Source: Actinomycetes bacterium (GTDB lineage Bacteria; Actinomycetota; Acidimicrobiia; Acidimicrobiales; RAAP-2). Taken from it: DNA of 5,193 nucleotides. Both the position numbers and the translations under genes were made by a program. Below are positions 1 through 5,193 of this stretch, one piece after another. A model generated the notes under the pieces. That model was not told the origin of the DNA, made no database searches, and saw only the letters and a list, made by a program, of their open reading frames with translations. The stretch's first letter is position 1. Every line of letters begins with the position of its first letter. Location: assembly GCA_021826255.1 (NCBI GenBank), contig JAKBAZ010000096.1, forward strand, positions 1 to 5,193, written 5' to 3'.

Positions 1-759
1 GAACTCTCGGCGTCGCCGAGCGAGGCCCAGGTCGGTCTGCCCTACGGCCCCCTCAACGTCACCGAGGGTGTCCAGCACCTCCAGATGCTGGGCGTGCGAT
101 ACTTCATCGCGTTCTCTCCCGCCGTGGTCGCTCAGGCCGAGCGGGACCCGTCCCTCGTTCCCCTCGTCACGACTCGGCACTGGCCCTCGCCGGGAGTCAC
201 GTGGCACGTCTACCTCGTCAAGTCGTCGCCCCTCGTCGTGGGACTGACTCGAAATCCAGTGGTCGTCTCGTCACTGAACAGTCGAGTGGCGTGGCAGAAC
301 GCCAACGTCGCGTGGTGGCTCAACCCGAGTCGCTGGAGCACCATGCTCGCGGCGAGCGGGCCCTCGTCGTGGAGCCACCAACCCTCCGTCCCGGTGCTCA
401 ACCCACCCCAGGCGCTCTTTACGCCCACTACGGTGAGCGGAGTCGCCGTCGGAACTCAGACGGTGTCGTTTAGAGTCAGCGCCCTCGACAAACCGGTCCT
501 CGTCAAGGTCTCCTACTATCCGCGCTGGCACGTGTCGGGCGCGCTCGGGCCCTTTCGCGTGAGTCCCAATTTGATGGTGGTAGTGCCCACGTCTCACCGG
601 GTGACACTCACTTACGGAGCGGACAGCGCGGTGCGCGACGGCTCCTTCCTGAGTGGCGTTCTTATCCTGGTCGGAGCGGTGAATGTCGTCGTGTCGTTAC
701 GTCGGCGACGAAGGGCGGGGGCTATCATGAGCGCTCATGGATACTCGGGCGATCTTTAA
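1..759 (+). CDS. C-terminal part of a polytopic membrane protein (YfhO/GT-C-like, surface polysaccharide context)
   Basis: The reading frame is open from the first base, so the N-terminus and most membrane segments lie outside the window; 252 residues are visible. Most of the visible part looks like a soluble, probably extracytoplasmic domain rich in Val, Ser, Pro and Trp. It carries a LGVRYFIAFSP stretch (about residues 30-40) and a YYPRWHV motif (about 172-178). One hydrophobic segment follows at about 214-233, then a run of five arginines (234-238), a typical stop-transfer signal placing the short tail in the cytoplasm. This architecture, with a strand-rich domain containing a 'YYPRW' element before a last helix, resembles YfhO-like or GT-C-like membrane proteins of actinobacterial polysaccharide clusters. 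That assignment is from memory of the families, not from a visible catalytic motif. The gene overlaps manB by 23 bases, suggesting one transcript. Function remains uncertain; membrane location is well supported. Confidence 0.7.
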   Translation, partial: ELSASPSEAQVGLPYGPLNVTEGVQHLQMLGVRYFIAFSPAVVAQAERDPSLVPLVTTRHWPSPGVTWHVYLVKSSPLVVGLTRNPVVVSSLNSRVAWQNANVAWWLNPSRWSTMLAASGPSSWSHQPSVPVLNPPQALFTPTTVSGVAVGTQTVSFRVSALDKPVLVKVSYYPRWHVSGALGPFRVSPNLMVVVPTSHRVTLTYGADSAVRDGSFLSGVLILVGAVNVVVSLRRRRRAGAIMSAHGYSGDL

Positions 760-2086
760 GGCTTACGACGTCCGGGGTACCTACCCTGATCAATTGAACG
801 AGGACGTGTGTCGGGCCGTCGGGTCGGCCTTCGCCGACTTCGTGGGGGTGCCTCGAGTCGTGGTAGCCCGCGACATGCGTCCCTCGGGTGTGTCTCTCGT
901 GAAGGCCTTCAGCGAGGGCGTGCGAGTGCGCGGTGTCGACGTTGTCGATATCGGCTTAGCCTCCACCGACTTGCTGTACTTCGCGACGGGTCACCTCGGC
1001 GCCCCGGGGGCGATGTTCACGGCGTCTCACAACCCCGCGGCCTACAACGGCATCAAGATGTGCCTCTCGGAGGCTCGTCCCATTGGCACCGAGAGTGGTC
1101 TCGCCGACATCGAGGCGGCCACGCAGCGCTACCTCGCGAGCCCGGCTCAGGGTGAACTGGCCGCGTTGCTTCACGACGACGTTGTGGACGCTTGGGTTCA
1201 TCACGTTCACTCCTTCATCGACGTGTCTCGCCTACGCCCACTGCGCATCGTGGCCGACGCCGCGAACGGGATGGGCGGATTTGTGGCCCCTCGCGTCTTC
1301 GACGGGCTGCCCTTCGAGGTCGACCTGATGTACCCGGAGTTGGACGGGACCTTCCCCAACCACCCGGCCGACCCGCTCAATCCGGAGAATCTCGTTGATC
1401 TCCAGCAACGCCTTGTCGAGACCGGGGCCGATATCGGACTGGCCTTCGACGGTGACGCCGACCGCGTCTTCTTGATTGACGAGACGGGCCGACCCATCTC
1501 CGGTTCGACCACGACCGCCCTGGTGGCGGCCTCCATGCTCGAGAAGAATCCTGGGGCGACAATTCTCTACAACGTGATCTGCTCGCGCGCGGTGCCCGAG
1601 ATCATTGCCGAGCGCGGTGGACGGGGCGTGAGGACGCGAGTCGGCCACTCCTTTATCAAGCAGGTGATGGCCGAAACCGACGCGGTGTTCGGTGGCGAGC
1701 ACTCCGGTCACTACTACTTTCGGGATAACTACCGGGCGGACTCGGGCATCATTACCGCGATGTTGGTGCTCGAAATGCTGAGTGCTTTCGGTGGTCCGCT
1801 TTCGGAGATGGTGGCCCCCTTTGAGCGTTTCGCGGCCTCAGGCGAGATCAACACCCGAGTCGAAAGCCCGACCGCGACTGTTCGGGCCATCAGCGAGCAC
1901 GTCAGATCCGAGGGCGCCGAGGTCGACGAGATGGACGGGCTGAGTGCCTTCTTCGATGGCTGGTGGTTCAATCTTCGCCCCTCCAACACCGAGCCCCTCC
2001 TTCGCTTGAACGTCGAGGCCCGCTCGCAAGAGGAGTGCCAACGACACACCGACACCGTCGTGGCGTGGATTACCTCGAAGTCCTAG
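737..2086 (+). CDS. manB: Phosphomannomutase/phosphoglucomutase (alpha-D-phosphohexomutase family)
   Basis: Cytoplasmic enzyme interconverting hexose 6-phosphate and hexose 1-phosphate; for mannose this supplies the precursor of GDP-mannose for glycans. All four signatures of the family are present in order over 449 residues, a normal full length: the phosphoserine loop TASHNP (95-100, catalytic Ser97), the metal-binding loop DGDADR (238-243), the sugar-specificity loop GGEHSGH (319-325) and the phosphate-binding loop RPSNTEP (414-420). The GEHSG form of the third loop is typical of enzymes accepting both mannose and glucose phosphates, so dual specificity is likely. The ATG at 737 is the first possible start, because an in-frame TGA lies at 728-730. 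No Shine-Dalgarno sequence sits at the usual distance (a purine-rich run is at 711-720, too far), so translation is probably coupled to the overlapping upstream gene. Two bases separate its stop from the Trm112-like gene. Confidence 0.95.
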   Translation: MDTRAIFKAYDVRGTYPDQLNEDVCRAVGSAFADFVGVPRVVVARDMRPSGVSLVKAFSEGVRVRGVDVVDIGLASTDLLYFATGHLGAPGAMFTASHNPAAYNGIKMCLSEARPIGTESGLADIEAATQRYLASPAQGELAALLHDDVVDAWVHHVHSFIDVSRLRPLRIVADAANGMGGFVAPRVFDGLPFEVDLMYPELDGTFPNHPADPLNPENLVDLQQRLVETGADIGLAFDGDADRVFLIDETGRPISGSTTTALVAASMLEKNPGATILYNVICSRAVPEIIAERGGRGVRTRVGHSFIKQVMAETDAVFGGEHSGHYYFRDNYRADSGIITAMLVLEMLSAFGGPLSEMVAPFERFAASGEINTRVESPTATVRAISEHVRSEGAEVDEMDGLSAFFDGWWFNLRPSNTEPLLRLNVEARSQEECQRHTDTVVAWITSKS

Positions 2087-2088
2087 CC

Positions 2089-2313
2089 GTGTTGGACGAC
2101 GTACTCCTCGCCCGGTTGGTGGACCCGGTTGATCATCAGCCTCTGCTCTACGTGGCCTCCGAGGACCTCCTCTACAACCCTCGCCGCCACCGCGCGTTTC
2201 CGGTGCGTGACGGTATCGCCGTGCTACTTGAGGACGAGTCCCGCGAGGTGACTCTCGAGGAGGGTGACGCTCTGGAGCGCAACGCCTCCGCGCGCTGGAC
2301 GGCGAGCGCCTAG
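2089..2313 (+). CDS. Trm112/UPF0434-family small protein lacking zinc-ligand cysteines
   Basis: A 74-residue protein recognised by the family pattern: N-terminal LDDVLLARL (2-10), the turn VDPVDHQPL (11-19) where relatives usually have a CPxC zinc knuckle, and the conserved C-terminal AFPVRDGIAVLLEDES (36-51). In eukaryotes and archaea Trm112 activates partner methyltransferases; the role of the short bacterial members is not established. Both cysteines of the usual CPxC are aspartate here (Asp12, Asp15), and the protein has no cysteine at all, so it cannot bind zinc in the classical way. The start chosen is GTG 2089, two bases after the manB stop, because translation from there begins exactly with the family's MLDxxLLxxL; an in-frame GTG at 2065 would add eight residues with no family counterpart. 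A phosphomannomutase–Trm112 pair is common in actinobacteria, often followed by a SIS-domain isomerase, which is absent here. Confidence 0.85.
   Translation: MLDDVLLARLVDPVDHQPLLYVASEDLLYNPRRHRAFPVRDGIAVLLEDESREVTLEEGDALERNASARWTASA
2310..2313. other. Shared palindromic stop (CTAG) of two convergent genes
   Basis: CTAG reads the same on both strands. The plus-strand Trm112-like gene stops at TAG 2311-2313 and the minus-strand thiolase stops at TAG 2312-2310, so the two coding regions overlap by four bases tail to tail. No intergenic space remains for a terminator, and any termination signal must lie inside the opposing coding sequence. Confidence 0.95.
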
Positions 2314-3500
2314 GCGAGGCGCTCTACGACCATCGCCATTCCCTGGCCCCCGCCCACGCACATCGTTTCGAGTCCGTAACGACCCCCTGATTCGTCGAGG
2401 GAGTTGAGCAGGGTGGTCATGATGCGCGCCCCGGTCATGCCGAACGGGTGTCCGAGGGCGATGGCGCCGCCTCGAACGTTGACTCGCTCGAGAGGAACTC
2501 CGATGTCCTCGACGCACGGAAGAACTTGGGCGGCGAAGGCCTCGTTAATTTCCAGCGCGTCGATGTCGCTCGCAGTGAGGTGCGCTCTCGTGAGAGCTCG
2601 ACGAGAGGCTTCCACCGGCCCGAGACCCATTATCTCGGGATTGAGCGCGGAGAGAGCCGAGGAGACGATGCGCGCGCGCGGCACGAGACCGAGTTGTCTA
2701 GCCCGCTCACCGCTCATGACGAGTACGGCCGCCGCTCCGTCATTGAGGGGGCAGGCGTTTCCCGCGGTGACGGTCCCGTCGGGACGAAAGACGGGGCGAA
2801 GAGCGGCCAGACGCTCCGCGGAGGTGTCGCGCCGGGGGCCGTCGTCGGTGTCGGGGGTGTCGGGCAGCGGGAGAATCTCTCGGGCAAAGAACCCGTTGTC
2901 CTGGTGAGTGACGGCCAGCTCTTGGCTGCGTAGGGCGAACTCGTCCTGGGCGCGTCGAGAGATTCCCCGACTCTGGGCCACGTTCTCGGCGGTTTGACCC
3001 ATGGCGATGTAGACGTCGGCGAGACCCGGCCCCGGACTCCACAGCGGGGTGTTTTCGCCGGAGCGTTCGGCACTGCGGGTCATCGCGTCGGCGAATCGAG
3101 GGTTGTGAGCGCTCTCGAGGTCAGCCATTCCGGCACCGTATCGAGACACGGTCTCGACTCCGGCGGCGACGACGACGTCGGCCTCGCCCGACCAGATGGC
3201 GTGAGCCGCCATGCGGATCGATTGGAGTGAGGAGGCGCAGTAGCGATTGATCGTTACGCCCGGAGCGTCGAGGCCCGCGAGCAGCGACGCGACCCGGGCG
3301 AGATTGAATCCACCCTCGCCCGCGGGATTAGCACACCCCACGATGACGTCATCGATGAGCGAGGGGTCGATACCGGTTCGTTCGACGAGAGTCGAAATGA
3401 CGTGAGCCACCAGATCGTCGGGGCGCCAGGCGGTGAGTGATCCCTTGAACGCTCGGCCCACCGGAGTTCGTCCGGCGGCGACAATGACCGCGTCGACCAT
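2310..3500 (-). CDS. Thiolase: acetyl-CoA C-acyltransferase (FadA-like)
   Basis: Cytoplasmic thiolase that cleaves 3-ketoacyl-CoA with CoA to acetyl-CoA and a shortened acyl-CoA, or runs the reverse condensation of two acetyl-CoA. The 396 residues are full family length. Visible features: N-terminal DAVIVAAGRTPVGRAFKG (3-20), nucleophile Cys88 in NRYCASS, the NEAF loop (319-322), His351 in GHPFG and the acid/base Cys381 in CVGGGQG. All residues of the catalytic set are intact, so the enzyme should be active. The TAGNACPLNDGAA segment (245-257) has Cys250 where most thiolases have serine; this lies outside the catalytic set. The ATG start at 3500 follows the riboflavin synthase stop by four bases with no clear Shine-Dalgarno sequence, pointing to coupled translation. 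No other beta-oxidation gene is visible beside it, so degradative and biosynthetic roles (FadA-like or AtoB-like) cannot be separated; the HPFGMTGARI form leans to an acyl-CoA degrading thiolase. Confidence 0.93.
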   Translation of the reverse strand: MVDAVIVAAGRTPVGRAFKGSLTAWRPDDLVAHVISTLVERTGIDPSLIDDVIVGCANPAGEGGFNLARVASLLAGLDAPGVTINRYCASSLQSIRMAAHAIWSGEADVVVAAGVETVSRYGAGMADLESAHNPRFADAMTRSAERSGENTPLWSPGPGLADVYIAMGQTAENVAQSRGISRRAQDEFALRSQELAVTHQDNGFFAREILPLPDTPDTDDGPRRDTSAERLAALRPVFRPDGTVTAGNACPLNDGAAAVLVMSGERARQLGLVPRARIVSSALSALNPEIMGLGPVEASRRALTRAHLTASDIDALEINEAFAAQVLPCVEDIGVPLERVNVRGGAIALGHPFGMTGARIMTTLLNSLDESGGRYGLETMCVGGGQGMAMVVERLA

Positions 3501-3504
3501 CGGT

Positions 3505-4053
3505 CTAGCGCAAGGTCAAGGGGCCGGCGTCGTCGAATCCCTGACGCACACCCTGGCCCGCCCGACGGCGCAACTGCTCGGGTTCGAACAGCATCCAGTA
3601 GGCGTTGCGCGCGTGTTTGCGCGATCGGTTCTCGAAGACGCTCGCGAGGATTTTGGGATCGTCCGACTCATCCTCGTGGACGAACACCTCGAGAATCGGT
3701 GTCGAGGTTAAGAGTTGGGCCACCATCAATCCCTGGGCGGCCTCGTGGGCGCACTGCTTATCGATGGGGGCTCGCCCGGGCATGCCGAGGGCGACGACGA
3801 TGGAGCACCCGTCGCGCTCAATGAGGTTCTTCGCGGCCACGGCGAGGTCCTTGAAACCGGGGACGGTGCGAGCAATCACCGTGAACGTGTCCCCGTATCC
3901 GGGACAGGCGGCCAGTTCGTCCCGGGCCGCCTGTCCCATGTCGTAGCGGGCGAACATCGTGTCGACGACACCAATACGGACGAGGGGGGCGACGTCGCGA
4001 CGCTTCTTCGACTTCTTGTGCTTCTTCGACTTGGAGTCGCTCTTCTTCGACAC
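3505..4053 (-). CDS. ribC: Archaeal-type riboflavin synthase with Lys-rich N-terminal tail
   Basis: Predicted to make riboflavin and 5-amino-6-ribitylaminouracil from two molecules of 6,7-dimethyl-8-ribityllumazine, the last step of riboflavin synthesis. The sequence follows the archaeal enzyme family (related to lumazine synthase) along its whole core: VVDTMFARYDM (29-39), RTVPGFKDLAVAAK (62-75), ALGMPGRAPIDKQCAHEAA (88-106), EVFVHEDE (122-129) and GQGVRQGFDDAGP (166-178). The GxxxRGxTxHF-like signature of true lumazine synthases is absent, and there is no resemblance to the two-domain bacterial riboflavin synthase. The start is GTG 4053 (182 residues), set by GGAGG five bases upstream; a GTG at 4065 would add four residues but overlaps that site. 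Residues 3-19 form a basic tail of Lys, Ser, His and Arg absent from the archaeal enzymes I recall. The gene sits between ppk2 and a thiolase, with no other rib gene in view. The symbol follows archaeal usage; Bacillus ribC is a different gene. Confidence 0.92.
   Translation of the reverse strand: MSKKSDSKSKKHKKSKKRRDVAPLVRIGVVDTMFARYDMGQAARDELAACPGYGDTFTVIARTVPGFKDLAVAAKNLIERDGCSIVVALGMPGRAPIDKQCAHEAAQGLMVAQLLTSTPILEVFVHEDESDDPKILASVFENRSRKHARNAYWMLFEPEQLRRRAGQGVRQGFDDAGPLTLR
4002..4051 (-). repeat. Short direct repeats encoding SKK units in the riboflavin synthase tail
   Basis: On the plus strand the 10-mer CTTCTTCGAC occurs three times, at 4003-4012, 4021-4030 and 4042-4051. The first two copies extend to an exact 13-base match (4002-4014 and 4020-4032) with an 18-base period; the third is 21 bases further. 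All are in codon phase and encode Ser-Lys-Lys at residues 2-4, 9-11 and 15-17. This looks like in-frame expansion of a small basic unit. Confidence 0.8.
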
Positions 4054-4124
4054 GGCTACCTCCACTCGGGCCTTGACACAGTGTAGAGAAGCACCGACGC
4101 GCTACCAGCCATAGGCGAGCGGCG
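4054..4124 (-). promoter_or_regulatory. Intergenic leader with candidate -10 box for the riboflavin synthase–thiolase pair
   Basis: This 71-base gap is the only real space between genes in the window. On the minus strand TACACT (plus positions 4080-4085) matches a sigma-70 -10 pattern and would start transcription about 20 bases before the GTG. The upstream -35 region is poor (CTGGTA at 17-base spacing, three of six matches). The odd palindrome ACACAGTGT (4076-4084) overlaps the -10 box and could be an operator, but its arms are only four bases. The gap is too short for an FMN riboswitch. A separate promoter here is plausible, not proven; read-through from ppk2 is equally possible. Confidence 0.3.
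4059..4063 (-). promoter_or_regulatory. Ribosome binding site GGAGG of the riboflavin synthase gene
   Basis: The minus strand reads GGAGG, then five bases (TAGCC), then GTG at 4053-4051. It is the clearest Shine-Dalgarno sequence I noticed in the window and decides the start of the gene against the GTG at 4065, whose codon immediately precedes or overlaps the site. Confidence 0.85.
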
Positions 4125-4907
4125 TCAGGCGAGGTAGTCGTCTCCTCGAGACGGGGGCACGTGGAATCCTCGACGAGAGAGATCGGACTCCCATCGTTCG
4201 ATGAGGGTTTCGAGGATGGCGACTCGGGCGAATCTCTTGTTTTCCGCACTCACTAAGTTCCAGGGCGCGTGCGATGAGTGAGTCAAGCGCAGCATGTCGT
4301 CGATGGCCTCTTCGTACGCCGGACGTAACGAGCGGTTACGCCAGTCGTCCTCGGTCAGCTTCCACTGCTTCAGGGGATTCTTCGCTCGATCGTTGAAACG
4401 GCGCAGCTGTTCGTCCGCCGAGATGTGGAGGAAGAACTTGACGATCGTGGCACCGTCGTCGACCAAGGCCTGTTCGAAATTCACGATCTCTTTGGCCGAT
4501 CGATGAACTGTATCGAGGTCGATGAGTGCTTCCACTCTCTCGACCAGGAGTCGTCCGTACCACGAGCGGTCGTAGACGGTCATCGCGCCGTGCCCGGGCA
4601 ACGTGGCCTGGAAACGCCACAAGAAGTGGTGAGATAACTCTTCGGGGGTCGGAGGTCCGACCGGCACCACACGCACGTGGCGAGGATCGAGTCCGCCCGC
4701 CAAACGACGGATGGCCCCGCCCTTGCCGGCGGCGTCGAATCCTTCGAAGACGACGACGAGTCCGGGGGCGTGGGGGGCGGGTCCGAGGAGCCCCGCGGTA
4801 AAGAGGCGCAGGTGCACGAGGTGGCGGATGGCTCGCTGCAGCCTCTCCTCAGACTCTTCGCGCGACAGCGAGAGCGAAAGGTCGACGTCGGCGAGTCGTT
4901 GGGTCAC
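4125..4907 (-). CDS. ppk2: PPK2-family polyphosphate kinase / polyphosphate:nucleotide phosphotransferase
   Basis: Cytoplasmic P-loop kinase that moves phosphate between inorganic polyphosphate and nucleotides, in most PPK2 enzymes using polyphosphate to regenerate nucleoside di- or triphosphates. The 260 residues form a single domain of normal size: a helical N-terminus (about 1-45), Walker A GFDAAGKG (56-63), the Walker B-type block YDRSWYGR (112-119) with the following LLVERVE, the lid region NDRAKNPLKQWKLTEDDW (172-189), and the closing PWNLVSAENKRFARV (215-229). The PTPEE plus HHFLWRF wording (87-98) is most like the polyphosphate:AMP phosphotransferase branch, but substrate (AMP, ADP or GDP) cannot be fixed from sequence. 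GTG 4907 is chosen because it overlaps the preceding gene's stop as GTGA, a usual coupling arrangement, and no better start is seen. The stop is 71 bases before the riboflavin synthase start on the same strand. Confidence 0.92.
   Translation of the reverse strand: MTQRLADVDLSLSLSREESEERLQRAIRHLVHLRLFTAGLLGPAPHAPGLVVVFEGFDAAGKGGAIRRLAGGLDPRHVRVVPVGPPTPEELSHHFLWRFQATLPGHGAMTVYDRSWYGRLLVERVEALIDLDTVHRSAKEIVNFEQALVDDGATIVKFFLHISADEQLRRFNDRAKNPLKQWKLTEDDWRNRSLRPAYEEAIDDMLRLTHSSHAPWNLVSAENKRFARVAILETLIERWESDLSRRGFHVPPSRGDDYLA
4904..4907 (-). other. GTGA stop/start overlap between glycosyltransferase and ppk2
   Basis: On the minus strand GTGA holds the GTG start of ppk2 (4907-4905) and the TGA stop of the glycosyltransferase (4906-4904). 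Such four-base overlaps usually mean translational coupling, so the two genes are very likely cotranscribed although their functions are not obviously linked. Confidence 0.85.
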
Positions 4908-5193
4908 GCGTTCAGTCTGTCACCGTTGGACACGATGTGGTGACCGGCGAGTCTCATGGTCGGGGGGAAGAAGGGATCTCGCAACTCTTTAAAGACCCCC
5001 CACCGGCGAACGAATCGATTTCGATCCTCGAGTGGGTCGAGCCGTCCCCGACTGGACGAGGGGGAGTGAGTCACCGAGACGTCGGCCACGATGACGACGT
5101 AGCGGCCGTCACGTTGGGCACGCAAACAAAAGTCGACGTCGTTCATCACGACCGGCAAGGTCTCGTCGAGGCCGCCCAAGGCGTTGAAGGTGT
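4904..5193 (-). CDS. Family 2 glycosyltransferase, C-terminal part
   Basis: The frame is open to the window edge, so the N-terminus, including the nucleotide-sugar-binding DxD region, is missing; about 96 residues are visible. The visible part begins TFNALGGLDETLPVVMNDVD and continues FCLRAQRDGRYVVIVADVSV, then THSPSSSRGR. This is the typical C-terminal half of GT2 enzymes: the GGxDE loop, the acidic ND-V-D-FCLR catalytic-base element, then a 'V-x-H-x-x-S-x-S-R-G' element. These enzymes transfer a sugar from a nucleotide donor to surface glycans such as rhamnan, O-antigen-like or arabinogalactan chains; donor and acceptor cannot be told. A TTG at 5179 is an internal leucine and should not be taken as a start. 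The stop TGA overlaps the ppk2 start by four bases. Confidence 0.88.
   Translation of the reverse strand, partial: TFNALGGLDETLPVVMNDVDFCLRAQRDGRYVVIVADVSVTHSPSSSRGRLDPLEDRNRFVRRWGVFKELRDPFFPPTMRLAGHHIVSNGDRLNA

Noticed and set aside
1232..1711. Antisense open frame of 159 codons inside manB
   Set aside because: It lies wholly opposite a gene with intact motifs, its protein has no recognisable family pattern, and long antisense frames are expected in GC-rich DNA.
2065..2088. Upstream GTG as start of the Trm112-like gene
   Set aside because: It would add eight residues without family counterpart and overlap manB by 22 bases; GTG 2089 gives the family N-terminus directly.
2448..2933. Plus-strand open frame of 161 codons opposite the thiolase
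   Set aside because: The thiolase is complete with all catalytic residues on the other strand; this frame is its mirror with low-complexity Arg/Gly/Ser-rich content.
4073..4078. Perfect TTGACA -35 hexamer on the plus strand
   Set aside because: No TATAAT-like box lies 16-18 bases downstream and no plus-strand gene follows.
4086..4108. Hairpin AGCGC-GTCG-GTGCT (minus strand) as terminator after ppk2
   Set aside because: The stem is five pairs with one wobble, and no run of T follows.
5177..5179. TTG start for the glycosyltransferase
   Set aside because: The frame continues upstream with TFNA before LGGLDE, and the GGxDE element belongs to the middle of GT2 enzymes, so the gene is cut by the window edge.

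Overview
The window is GC-rich, densely packed bacterial chromosome. Gaps between genes are short or absent, starts are often GTG, and neighbouring genes share start and stop bases. Codon style, the phosphomannomutase–Trm112-like gene pair and the Shine-Dalgarno-led GTG starts suggest an actinobacterium, possibly of the Acidimicrobiia. This placement is an inference, since no rRNA or marker gene is present.

Plus-strand block (1-2313): the C-terminal end of a large membrane protein with an extracytoplasmic domain; a complete phosphomannomutase/phosphoglucomutase (manB) that overlaps it; and a small Trm112/UPF0434-like protein, best started at GTG 2089 and lacking the usual zinc-ligand cysteines. 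The first two fit sugar-nucleotide supply and surface polysaccharide work.

Minus-strand block (5193 down to 2310), in order of transcription: the C-terminal part of a family 2 glycosyltransferase; a PPK2-family polyphosphate kinase coupled to it by a GTGA overlap; an archaeal-type riboflavin synthase with a lysine-rich N-terminal tail; and a thiolase (acetyl-CoA acyltransferase). The only noticeable gap in the window is about 71 bases before the riboflavin synthase, where a strong ribosome binding site and a candidate -10 box lie. The two blocks converge and share the palindrome CTAG, which gives both terminal genes their TAG stop codon, leaving no room for an intergenic terminator.

The most notable item is the riboflavin synthase. 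It belongs to the archaeal family related to lumazine synthase, not to the two-domain enzyme usual in bacteria. I see no mobile element, CRISPR array, RNA gene or obviously new multi-gene system.
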